Program-made: the position numbers and the translations under genes | NCBI GenBank assembly: GCA_025934635.1 | Contig: JAICWX010000240.1 | Span: 1-13,273, forward strand | Origin: Streptosporangiaceae bacterium | GTDB taxonomy: Bacteria > Actinomycetota > Actinomycetes > Streptosporangiales > Streptosporangiaceae | Length of the DNA stretch: 13,273 nucleotides | Reading direction: 5' to 3' | Notes under the pieces: model-generated | What the model was told of the DNA's origin: nothing | The model's database searches: none | The model's input: only the letters and a program-made list of their open reading frames with translations | Shown here: positions 6,443-12,213 of the stretch, one piece after another | Position numbering within the stretch: the stretch's first letter is position 1 | Layout: each line of letters opens with the position of its first letter

Positions 6443-7234
6443 GTGCCGGAACTGGACCGTGATACCGCCCGAGACTGGATCGAGCGCTGGGACCGCCAGC
6501 AGGAGGAGAGCCTGCCGGACCGCGAGGACCGGTTCACCGCGCTCATCGACGCGGTCGAGGAAGGGGCCGGGCGCCCCGACCCGCTCGTCCTCGATGTCGG
6601 CTGCGGTCCCGGCTCGCTGGCCGTCCGGCTGCTCGCCCGGCTGCCGCGCGCCACGGTCATCGGCGTTGACGCCGACCCGGTGTCGATGACGCTGGGCCGG
6701 GCTGCCTACGCCGGCGTACCCGGGCTGCGCTTCGCCGACCTGGACCTGCGCGTCCCCGGCTGGTCCGCGCGGCTGGACCTGGACCGGGCGCCCGACGCCG
6801 CGGTCAGCACCACGGCCCTGCACTGGCTGCCCGGGCCCGACCTGCGCGCCCTGTACGCCGAGCTCGCTTCCGTGCTCCGGCCCGGCGGCCTGCTGCTCGA
6901 CGGCGACCACTTCACCCTGGACGCCAGCCAGACCCCGGTGCTGGCCGGCCTGGACCTGGCACTGCGCCAGCGCGAGGACCGGCGGCGCTTCCCCGGCGGC
7001 CACCGGGAGAACTGGCATGACTGGTGGAAGGCGGTGGCCGCCGACCCGGCGCTGGCCCCGCACGTGGCCGAGCGTGACCGCCGCCGGGTGGACGCCGGGC
7101 ATCACGGCGGCACCGAGTCGACCGGGCTCGTGACCCACGTCGAGGCCCTCCGGGCGGCCGGCTTCACCGAGGTCGGCACCCTGTGGCAGCGCGGCGACAA
7201 CCGCCTGCTGTGCGGCGTCCTGCCGCCCGGCTAG
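6443..7234 (+). CDS. Class I SAM-dependent methyltransferase
   Basis: This is a 263-residue cytoplasmic methyltransferase of the Rossmann-fold class. Motif I is VLDVGCGPGS (residues 49-58), followed by the acidic end of strand 2 in VIGVDADP (Asp76). The motif II/III region AAVSTTALHWLP leads to LRPGGLLLDGDHF. The His-Trp after strand 4 and LRPGG resemble small-molecule methyltransferases (methyltransf_25/trans-aconitate type) rather than rRNA or DNA enzymes, but the substrate is unknown. Start GTG 6443 has AGGGAG (6432-6437) 5 bases upstream. The gene is divergent from the CGNR regulator and ends in a stop that overlaps the stop of the convergent membrane protein gene. Regulation by the CGNR protein is a reasonable inference from position only. 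Confidence 0.92.
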   Translation: MPELDRDTARDWIERWDRQQEESLPDREDRFTALIDAVEEGAGRPDPLVLDVGCGPGSLAVRLLARLPRATVIGVDADPVSMTLGRAAYAGVPGLRFADLDLRVPGWSARLDLDRAPDAAVSTTALHWLPGPDLRALYAELASVLRPGGLLLDGDHFTLDASQTPVLAGLDLALRQREDRRRFPGGHRENWHDWWKAVAADPALAPHVAERDRRRVDAGHHGGTESTGLVTHVEALRAAGFTEVGTLWQRGDNRLLCGVLPPG

Positions 7235-7884
7235 GGGCGGCGCGCGTGGGCGATGTTGACGACCGCGATGGCCGCCCAGATGAGCAAGATGATGAACGCC
7301 TGCCCGCCGAGCGCGGCTGCGTGCGCCACGACCGCGGTGGCGATGACGCCGAGGGTCATGGACCCGAGCGCGATGATCGTCGTCGCCACGTTGCGCGCCC
7401 CGACCTCGGACGGCCGGGCCGGCGGCGGGCCCAGCTGGTACCCGGGCGGCAGCACGGGCCCCGGGTACCCCAGGTAGCCCTGATATCCGGGGTACCCGAC
7501 CGGTGCGGGATGAACTCCGGGAAGGCCCGGCATGGTTCCGGCGGGCATGGTTCCGGCGGGCATGGTTCCGGCGGGCATGGTTCCGGCGGGCATGGTTCCG
7601 GCGGGCGGGGCGCCGGCCGGCAAGGAGGGGGCCCCTGGCTGGGCGCCGGCCGGCGCCGCGGGCCCCTGAAGCCCAGGAGCCGGCCCGGCGGGCCCGGGAG
7701 ATCCTGGCGCCGGCCCGGGAGCCCCGGTGGCGCCGAACTGTCCGAGCCGCGCGTCTATCCGCTTGTCGATTTCCGCCCCGATGCGCTCGACCAGGCCCTC
7801 GGCCACGGCGTCGTCATAGGCCGGACCGAGGTCGGCGTGCGCGGCCACCGAAGCGCGGATCTCGGCCTCGTGGTCGCTGCTCAT
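7231..7884 (-). CDS. Small membrane protein with Pro/Gly/Ala linker, paralogue A
   Basis: I do not recognise a characterised family. The 217-residue protein has three parts. The N-terminal ~50 residues are charged and helical (EIRASVAAHADLGPAYDDAV, then LVERIGAEIDKRIDARL). A long Pro/Gly/Ala-rich linker (~55-150) contains five PAGTM pentapeptides and a Tyr-rich stretch GYPGYQGYLGYPG. The C-terminus has two membrane spans around TIIALGSMTLGVIATAVV and FIILLIWAAIAVVNIA. The ends closely match those of the next gene upstream (7933-8316), so the pair is a tandem duplication. Start ATG 7884 replaces TTG 7911 because a -10-like TATACC lies 8 bases before it and there is no ribosome-binding site, suggesting a leaderless message. 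Its TAG stop overlaps the methyltransferase stop. Confidence 0.85.
   Translation of the reverse strand: MSSDHEAEIRASVAAHADLGPAYDDAVAEGLVERIGAEIDKRIDARLGQFGATGAPGPAPGSPGPAGPAPGLQGPAAPAGAQPGAPSLPAGAPPAGTMPAGTMPAGTMPAGTMPAGTMPGLPGVHPAPVGYPGYQGYLGYPGPVLPPGYQLGPPPARPSEVGARNVATTIIALGSMTLGVIATAVVAHAAALGGQAFIILLIWAAIAVVNIAHARRP
7531..7605 (-). repeat. Five perfect copies of a 15-bp minisatellite
   Basis: The unit CATGGTTCCGGCGGG (plus strand) occurs at 7531-7545, 7546-7560, 7561-7575, 7576-7590 and 7591-7605 without a mismatch. On the coding (minus) strand each copy gives one PAGTM pentapeptide in the linker of paralogue A. Perfect identity, including third codon positions, points to recent expansion by slippage or unequal exchange; a 15-bp unit keeps the frame. 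Confidence 0.97.
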
Positions 7885-7892
7885 GAGCGCAC

Positions 7893-7898
7893 GGTATA
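7893..7898 (-). promoter_or_regulatory. -10 box of a probable leaderless promoter (paralogue A)
   Basis: TATACC lies 8 bases before ATG 7884. A TTTGTG/TTGTGG element is 16-17 bases further upstream. It sits in the 48-base gap after paralogue B. Confidence 0.45.
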
Positions 7899-7932
7899 AC
7901 GCGCCGGGCAATCACCACAAATGAGCTGCCGG

Positions 7933-8316
7933 TTACCACCGGTGCCGGGCGTAGGCGATATTGATGGTCCCGATCACCAGCCAGATCAGCGCGACCAGCC
8001 ACTGCGTGCCCGCCTGGCCGGTGCCCGGATGCAGCACCGCCGCCGAGGCCCCGACCGCCAGGCTCATCGAGCCCAGGGCCAGCACCACGGTGCCGAACCC
8101 CAGCCGCCCGGGCAGCGGTTCCCGGCGCAGCCGCGGTTGCGGCCGCGGCTGCGGCTCGGTATAAGGCAGCTGGCCGCCGTACAGCCGGGCGTCCACGCGC
8201 CGGTCGATTTCCTCGCCGATGCGCTCGACGAGTCCCTCGGCTACGGCGCTCTCGTAACCGGGGCCGAGATCACGGTGTGCCGCGGCCGAGGCGCGGACTT
8301 CATCGGAGATGCTCAC
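7933..8316 (-). CDS. Small membrane protein, paralogue B
   Basis: This 127-residue protein is of unrecognised function. Its N-terminus SISDEVRASAAAHRDLGPGYESAV...LVERIGEEIDRRVDARL aligns nearly residue for residue with paralogue A. Its C-terminus has two membrane spans (VVLALGSMSLAVGASAAV; WLVALIWLVIGTINIAYA) that also match. The linker is only ~25 residues, Pro/Gln/Arg-rich (EPQPRPQPRLRREP), and lacks the PAGTM repeats, so the linker is where the two copies have diverged. Start GTG 8316 has no ribosome-binding site, but TAGCTT lies 6 bases before it, fitting leaderless translation. It is divergent from thiI. A membrane-anchored cytoplasmic helix may suggest a scaffold or adaptor role, but that is speculation. 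Confidence 0.85.
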   Translation of the reverse strand: MSISDEVRASAAAHRDLGPGYESAVAEGLVERIGEEIDRRVDARLYGGQLPYTEPQPRPQPRLRREPLPGRLGFGTVVLALGSMSLAVGASAAVLHPGTGQAGTQWLVALIWLVIGTINIAYARHRW

Positions 8317-8322
8317 GCCATC

Positions 8323-8328
8323 AAGCTA
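8323..8328 (-). promoter_or_regulatory. -10 box of a probable leaderless promoter (paralogue B)
   Basis: TAGCTT ends 6 bases before GTG 8316, placing the expected transcription start at the start codon. No convincing -35 is visible. Confidence 0.4.
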
Positions 8329-8433
8329 TCGGCGCACCGGCCGCCGGGCACTGGGGCTAGCACCCGTTTCCGGTTTCGTGCTTACCCCCGCAATCTGTTC
8401 GGGATACGGATTTCCTGCTGGCAGACTAGGGGA

Positions 8434-9663
8434 ATGCCGCCGACCGCCGATTCCCTGCGCCCGCACGGGCCCGATGAGCCGTGCGTGCTGCTCAAGCTGG
8501 GCGAGATCGTGCTCAAGGGGCGGAACCGGCAGCAGTTCGAGCGCATCCTCCAGGCCAACATCCGCGCCGCCCTGCGCGACATCGGCGTGCCGGCCGACCT
8601 GCGCCAGCGCGAGGGGGTCATCCTGCTGCGGGTCGCCGACGGCAGGCAGCGCGGCCCGGCGGGCTGGGCCCAGGCCGCGACCCAGATCGCGGAGCGGATG
8701 CAGGATGTGCCCGGCATCGTCCGGGTCTGCGTGCCGATGCGGGTGCCCAAGACGCCCGAGGCGGTCTCCGCCGCCGCGATGGCACTGACCAAGGACGCCG
8801 CGGGCACCTTCGCGGTGCGCGCCCGCCGCCGTGACAAGCGCTTCCCGCTCACCTCCGGGGAAATAGGCGTGCAGGTCGGCCGGGAGATCCAGGAAGCGCA
8901 CGGGCTGAGCGTCAACCTCTCCCGCCCGGACACCACCGTGTTCATCGAGGTGGACCAGGACGAGGTGTTCGTGTTCACCGAGGGAATGGCGGGCCAGGGC
9001 GGGCTGCCGGTCGGGATGAGCGGCCGTGGCGTCGTGCTGATGTCCGGCGGCATCGACTCCCCGGTCGCCGCCTACCGGATGATGCGCCGCGGCCTGCGCT
9101 GCTTCTTCCTGCACTTCTCCGGTATGCCGCTGACCGGGCCGGAGTCGATCTACAAGGCCTACGCGCTGGTCCGCGGCCTGGACCGGTTCCAGGGCGGGTC
9201 GCGCCTGTTCGTGGTGCCGTTCGGCAAGGCGCAGCAGACGCTGAAGTCCTCCGGCGCGGACCGGCTGCTGATCGTGGCGCAGCGGCGGCTGATGCTCAAG
9301 ACCGGCGAGGCCCTGGCGCGGCGGCTGAGCGCGACCGCGCTGATCACCGGTGACTCGCTGGGCCAGGTCGCCAGCCAGACCCTGACCAACATCACCGCGC
9401 TCGACGACGCGGTCCGGCTGCCGATCCTGCGCCCGCTGGTCGGCTGGGACAAGTCCGAGATCATGGACGAGGCCCGCCGGATCCGCACCCTGGCCATCTC
9501 CGAGCTCCCCGACCAGGACTGCTGCACGCTGCTCGCCCCGCGCCAGGTCGAGACCCGGGCCCGGCTCGACGACCTGCACCGCATCGAGGGCCGGCTGGAC
9601 GCCGACGACCTGGCCGAGGAACTGGCCCGCAGCGCGCAGGAATACCGCCAGGAAAATCCTTAG
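8434..9663 (+). CDS. thiI: tRNA uracil 4-sulfurtransferase ThiI, rhodanese-less form
   Basis: ThiI adenylates U8 of tRNA and inserts sulfur to form 4-thiouridine; in some bacteria it also supplies sulfur for thiamine thiazole synthesis. It acts in the cytoplasm. The protein has 409 residues: a ferredoxin-like plus THUMP N-terminal half (LKLGEIVLKGRNRQQFE; FAVRARRRDKRFP), then the PP-loop SGGIDS at 204-209 in VVLMSGGIDSPVAAYRMM. Near the end, DQDCCTLLAP carries Cys363-Cys364, where the family has its conserved catalytic Cys. It stops without a C-terminal rhodanese domain, as in many Gram-positive and archaeal ThiI. ATG 8434 is preferred; the frame is open far upstream but that stretch is antisense to paralogue B. 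CAGACT lies 6 bases before the ATG, so the message may be leaderless. It converges on the next gene with a 12-base gap. Confidence 0.93.
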   Translation: MPPTADSLRPHGPDEPCVLLKLGEIVLKGRNRQQFERILQANIRAALRDIGVPADLRQREGVILLRVADGRQRGPAGWAQAATQIAERMQDVPGIVRVCVPMRVPKTPEAVSAAAMALTKDAAGTFAVRARRRDKRFPLTSGEIGVQVGREIQEAHGLSVNLSRPDTTVFIEVDQDEVFVFTEGMAGQGGLPVGMSGRGVVLMSGGIDSPVAAYRMMRRGLRCFFLHFSGMPLTGPESIYKAYALVRGLDRFQGGSRLFVVPFGKAQQTLKSSGADRLLIVAQRRLMLKTGEALARRLSATALITGDSLGQVASQTLTNITALDDAVRLPILRPLVGWDKSEIMDEARRIRTLAISELPDQDCCTLLAPRQVETRARLDDLHRIEGRLDADDLAEELARSAQEYRQENP

Positions 9664-9675
9664 CACCGAACGGGG

Positions 9676-10917
9676 TCAGCTATCCGCCCCGGCCCGTTCC
9701 TGCCCGTCCGGCTGGTCGCGCAGCCACAGTGACACGTGCTCCGGAGCGAGCACATGCTGCACCACGCCGGTCAGGTCGGCCCCGAGCACGTCCAGGTTGA
9801 CCTGCTCGCGTAGCCGCTCGGAGAACCCCGTGACCACCTGCGCGGCGTCGTACCCGGCCCGGTCGAACCGCCGGTCGACCACGGCCTGTACCCGCCGCCG
9901 CAACGGGTTGAACAGCGCCGCCGCCACCAGCACCGAAGCCGCGACCCCGACGCTGCCCCGAACCGGCCGCACCTGGCTGAGCAGGGCGATGCAGCCGAGG
10001 TAGACCCCCACGACCAGCCCGGTCACCAGGACGTAGGAGACGGTCCGGGAGATGATCCGGTCGATCGAGTAGAGCCGGTACTTCAGCACGGCGACGCCAA
10101 TCGCCACCGGCATGGCCAGCCCGAACCCGGCCACGATGGACACGTCGTAGGCGGCCTGCCCCGGGCCGCCCGCAGCGGAGGCGGGAACCAGCAGCAGCGT
10201 CAGGCCCACACTCACGGCCACGGCGTAGACGAACCACTTGAGCTGCAGCCGCTCCTCCCCGGCCGACCGCCGGTACCTCAGCGCCACACTCACCGCCGCC
10301 AGCAGTACGGCCGCCCAGCTGAGCACCCACAGGACTTGACCGGGCGCGCTGTTCTCCAGCCGGAACCAGCCGCGGACGCCGGTCGGGTTAGGGACACTGG
10401 GCAGGCCGCCACCGAGCGTGATGGGGCCTGGATCGAGCCATGTGATGGCCAGGAAAACGACGGTCAGCCCAGCCGCACCCCAGCCCACCGCCCACCACCG
10501 CCTCGTCAGCGGCCTGCCATCAGGAAACAGCAGCAGCATGAACGTCAGCAGGCCGGTCGGGAAGAGCACCACGAACGACCAGTTGACGAACCACGCCGCC
10601 CAGATCGCGCCGCCGGGCGGAGCGCCGTGGGACGATCCTGCCAGCGAGTGCCGTACGTACTCGCCGGCCAGCCCGCGCACCGCCTCTACCAGGCCGATGC
10701 CGAGCAGGAGCCAGCCGACAGGGTTGGACCGCCGGCGGGCGGCCAGGAAGGCCCCCGCGACCGTGTACGCGATCATGAACCGGTCCGGGCCGAACTCGGC
10801 GGCGATGTCGGACAGGTCGCCGCTACGGGCGGCCAGCACCCACGCGGCGGCGAAGGCGGCCAGGCTGGCCGCTCCCGCTGACCAGGCCACGACGGTCAGG
10901 ATCGGCTTTCTGGTCAC
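9676..10917 (-). CDS. Multi-pass membrane protein resembling a histidine-kinase sensor region without kinase
   Basis: This 413-residue integral membrane protein has roughly ten hydrophobic segments over residues 1-330. The pattern NPVGWLLLGIG, LLLFPDGRPLTRRWW, LKWFVYA and YRLYSIDRIISRTVSYVLVTGL is that found in the membrane half of many actinobacterial sensor kinases. The cytoplasmic tail continues as in those proteins (NPLRRRVQAVVDRRFDRAGYD, then FSERLREQVNLDVLGADL and HVLAPEHVSLWLR) but stops after about 85 residues, with no dimerisation His box or ATPase domain. The ending at the TGA looks clean, with no kinase remnant in the 12 bases before thiI. Start GTG 10917 is likely leaderless (TACCGT 6 bases upstream). 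It may sense a signal and act through a partner, but no partner gene is visible here. Confidence 0.85.
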   Translation of the reverse strand: MTRKPILTVVAWSAGAASLAAFAAAWVLAARSGDLSDIAAEFGPDRFMIAYTVAGAFLAARRRSNPVGWLLLGIGLVEAVRGLAGEYVRHSLAGSSHGAPPGGAIWAAWFVNWSFVVLFPTGLLTFMLLLFPDGRPLTRRWWAVGWGAAGLTVVFLAITWLDPGPITLGGGLPSVPNPTGVRGWFRLENSAPGQVLWVLSWAAVLLAAVSVALRYRRSAGEERLQLKWFVYAVAVSVGLTLLLVPASAAGGPGQAAYDVSIVAGFGLAMPVAIGVAVLKYRLYSIDRIISRTVSYVLVTGLVVGVYLGCIALLSQVRPVRGSVGVAASVLVAAALFNPLRRRVQAVVDRRFDRAGYDAAQVVTGFSERLREQVNLDVLGADLTGVVQHVLAPEHVSLWLRDQPDGQERAGADS

Positions 10918-10923
10918 ACGAAA

Positions 10924-10929
10924 ACGGTA
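10924..10929 (-). promoter_or_regulatory. -10 box of a probable leaderless promoter (membrane protein gene)
   Basis: TACCGT ends 6 bases before GTG 10917, in the 51-base gap after aroF. No ribosome-binding site is present and no clear -35 is seen. Confidence 0.4.
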
Positions 10930-10968
10930 CCCAGCCGACGTTCCGGGATCGTTACGGCTACCGGGCGT

Positions 10969-12024
10969 TCAGGCCAGGGCCGCCGCGCGCGGGATCTCCG
11001 GGGCGGGAGTGAGGGTGCGGCCGACCAGCGGGGACAGGTGGGCGGCGACCGAGGCCAGCTCGCGCAGGTCGGACTCGACCAGGGCCTGCGGGCCGTCGCA
11101 CAGTGCCGACTCCGGGTGCGGGTGGACGTCCACGATGACGCCGTCCGCGCCGACCGCGATCGCGGCCCGGGACAGCGGCAGCACCAGGTCGCGGCGGCCG
11201 CCGGAGTGCGACGGGTCCACGATCACCGGCAGGTGCGACAGCCGCTGCGCGACCGGCACCGCGCTGATGTCGAGGGTGTTCCTGGTGGCCTTCTCGAACG
11301 TCCGGATGCCCCGCTCGCACAGCACGATGTCCAGGTTGCCGCGCTGGGCGATGTACTCGGCGGCCATCAGCCATTCCTCGATGGTGGCGTTCATGCCCCG
11401 CTTGAGCATCACCGGCTTGCCCACCCCGCCGACCGCCTGCAGGAGCGGGAAGTTCTGCATATTGCGCGTGCCGACCTGCAGCATGTCCGCGTAGCTGGCC
11501 ACCAGGTCCACGTCGCCCGGGTCGACCACCTCGGTCACCACCGGCAGGCCGGTCTCCGCCCGCACCTCGGCCAGGATCTTCAGTCCGGCCTCGCCCAGCC
11601 CCTGGAACGCGTACGGCGAGCTGCGCGGCTTGTAGGCGCCGCCGCGCAGCAGCGACGCGCCGGCCGCCCGGGCCATCTGCGCGGACTCCAGCGTCTGCTC
11701 GGCCGTCTCGACGGCGCACGGGCCGGCGATGACGGTCAGCGTGTCCGGCCCGATCGGGACGCCGCCCACCCGGATCACCGAGCGCTCCCGGTGGTGCTCC
11801 CGGCTCACCAGCTTGTACGGCGAGGTGATCCGCACCACGTCGCTGACCCCTGGCATGCCCCGCAGGTTCAGCGTGTCCAGGTGGTCCGTGTCGCCGACCA
11901 GGCCGACGATCGTCCGCGACATGCCGCGGCTGACGAAGGCGTCGCCGCCCGCCGATCGCACCCGGTCGACGACGCCGTCGACTTCCGTTTCGCCGGCCTC
12001 CGCCGTCATCACCACGACCATCAT
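10969..12024 (-). CDS. aroF: 3-deoxy-7-phosphoheptulonate (DAHP) synthase, type I beta
   Basis: This enzyme condenses phosphoenolpyruvate with erythrose 4-phosphate, the first step of the shikimate pathway to Phe, Tyr and Trp. Of 351 residues, ~1-85 form the ferredoxin-like regulatory domain of the beta subclass (TIVGLVGDTDHLDTLNLRGMPGVSDVV is spread over 38-64). The TIM-barrel catalytic domain follows, with IAGPCAVET (Cys103, metal ligand), GGAYKPRSSPYAFQG, LKRGMNATIEEW, LCERGIRTF, VDPSHSGGRRD (His273) and DVHPHPESALCDG (Asp310). The third ligand position, Glu in the enzymes I remember, is Asp299 here. GGAGG (12028-12032) lies 3 bases before ATG 12024 and 6 before ATG 12021, so the second ATG may be the true start. 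The upstream leader peptide and terminator (12039-12159) imply attenuation by aromatic amino acid supply. Confidence 0.96.
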   Translation of the reverse strand: MMVVVMTAEAGETEVDGVVDRVRSAGGDAFVSRGMSRTIVGLVGDTDHLDTLNLRGMPGVSDVVRITSPYKLVSREHHRERSVIRVGGVPIGPDTLTVIAGPCAVETAEQTLESAQMARAAGASLLRGGAYKPRSSPYAFQGLGEAGLKILAEVRAETGLPVVTEVVDPGDVDLVASYADMLQVGTRNMQNFPLLQAVGGVGKPVMLKRGMNATIEEWLMAAEYIAQRGNLDIVLCERGIRTFEKATRNTLDISAVPVAQRLSHLPVIVDPSHSGGRRDLVLPLSRAAIAVGADGVIVDVHPHPESALCDGPQALVESDLRELASVAAHLSPLVGRTLTPAPEIPRAAALA

Positions 12025-12038
12025 CCGCCTCCAGTCAC

Positions 12039-12069
12039 AAAAAAACCCCGAGCCGATGGCCCGGGGTTT
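12039..12069 (-). terminator. Attenuator terminator in the aroF leader
   Basis: On the minus strand AAACCCCG (12069-12062) pairs with CGGGGTTT (12050-12043). An inner GGC/GCC (12060-12058 with 12054-12052) pairs around a 3-base loop with one C-A mismatch. Seven T residues follow (12045-12039). It is a full intrinsic terminator only 15 bases before the aroF start and 16 bases after the leader-peptide stop, so it would block aroF unless it is disrupted. Confidence 0.88.
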
Positions 12070-12084
12070 CGTTAGTCGCTTCCG

Positions 12085-12159
12085 TCAGCGCAAGCTCTGG
12101 CGGGCGACCGTCCGGAACCCGGACCGGTAGCCAAACCAAAACCAGAACTGCTCACGCAT
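12085..12159 (-). CDS. Aromatic-rich leader peptide of aroF (attenuation sensor)
   Basis: This short reading frame lies in the 189 bases between the kinase stop and aroF. From ATG 12159 it encodes 24 residues beginning MREQFWFWFGYRSGF and ends at TGA 12087-12085. Seven of the first 15 residues are aromatic (Phe, Trp, Phe, Trp, Phe, Tyr, Phe), far above chance. The aromatic codons lie immediately before a stable hairpin (12107-12128), and the stop lies just before the intrinsic terminator. Stalling of a ribosome at these codons when Phe-, Trp- or Tyr-tRNA is scarce would alter folding and let transcription reach aroF. ATG 12159 is preferred because TAGCAT lies 7 bases upstream, fitting a leaderless start; in-frame ATG 12168 would add three residues. 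From memory, an aromatic leader peptide attenuator before aroF is known in Corynebacterium glutamicum. Confidence 0.85.
   Translation of the reverse strand: MREQFWFWFGYRSGFRTVARQSLR
12107..12128 (-). promoter_or_regulatory. Leader hairpin within the aroF leader-peptide codons
   Basis: GTCCGG (12124-12119) pairs perfectly with CCGGAC (12115-12110) around a GTT loop, and ACC (12128-12126) pairs with GGT (12109-12107) across one bulged G. The 5' arm spans the Tyr-Arg-Ser-Gly codons, so a ribosome stalled at the aromatic codons would cover it. CCGGGTT (12122-12116) could instead pair with AACCCCGG in the terminator's 5' arm, with one bulge, as an antiterminator. The actual switch needs folding analysis. 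Confidence 0.6.
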
Positions 12160-12206
12160 GTCGGCCATGCTAGCGCATGCCGTCAAGCACAGGAGTATCA
12201 AGCACG
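12160..12206 (-). promoter_or_regulatory. Putative aroF leader promoter region
   Basis: TAGCAT (12172-12167) lies 7 bases before ATG 12159. Upstream, GTGCTTGA occurs twice with a 15-base period (12205-12198 and 12190-12183), giving -35-like TTGATA and TTGACG. Neither is at ideal spacing from TAGCAT; TTGATA-N18-TGCGCT is the alternative. An inverted repeat CATGC-GCTA-GCATG spans 12166-12179. Confidence 0.35.
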
Positions 12207-12213
12207 GGGCGGG

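Noticed and set aside
7531..7605. CRISPR-like array
   Set aside because: The 15-bp units are directly adjacent with no spacers and stay in frame within a coding region, so it is a coding minisatellite.
7531..7605. Each PAGTM unit carries an ATG after GGAACC, possibly internal translation starts
   Set aside because: The upstream bases are only weakly like a ribosome-binding site and the ATGs follow from the Met codon in the repeat.
7183..7899. Plus-strand frame of 238 aa with HGSGG repeats opposite paralogue A
   Set aside because: It is the antisense shadow of the 15-bp array and of paralogue A; it has no start signal, and the opposite strand carries membrane spans and a paralogue match.
8359..8379. 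AGCAC...GTGCT inverted repeat between paralogue B and thiI
   Set aside because: The 5-bp arms around a long loop are expected by chance in this composition and coincide with no promoter element.
7921..8433. Upstream extension of the thiI frame
   Set aside because: This stretch is antisense to paralogue B, has no ThiI similarity, and the known N-terminus begins near ATG 8434.
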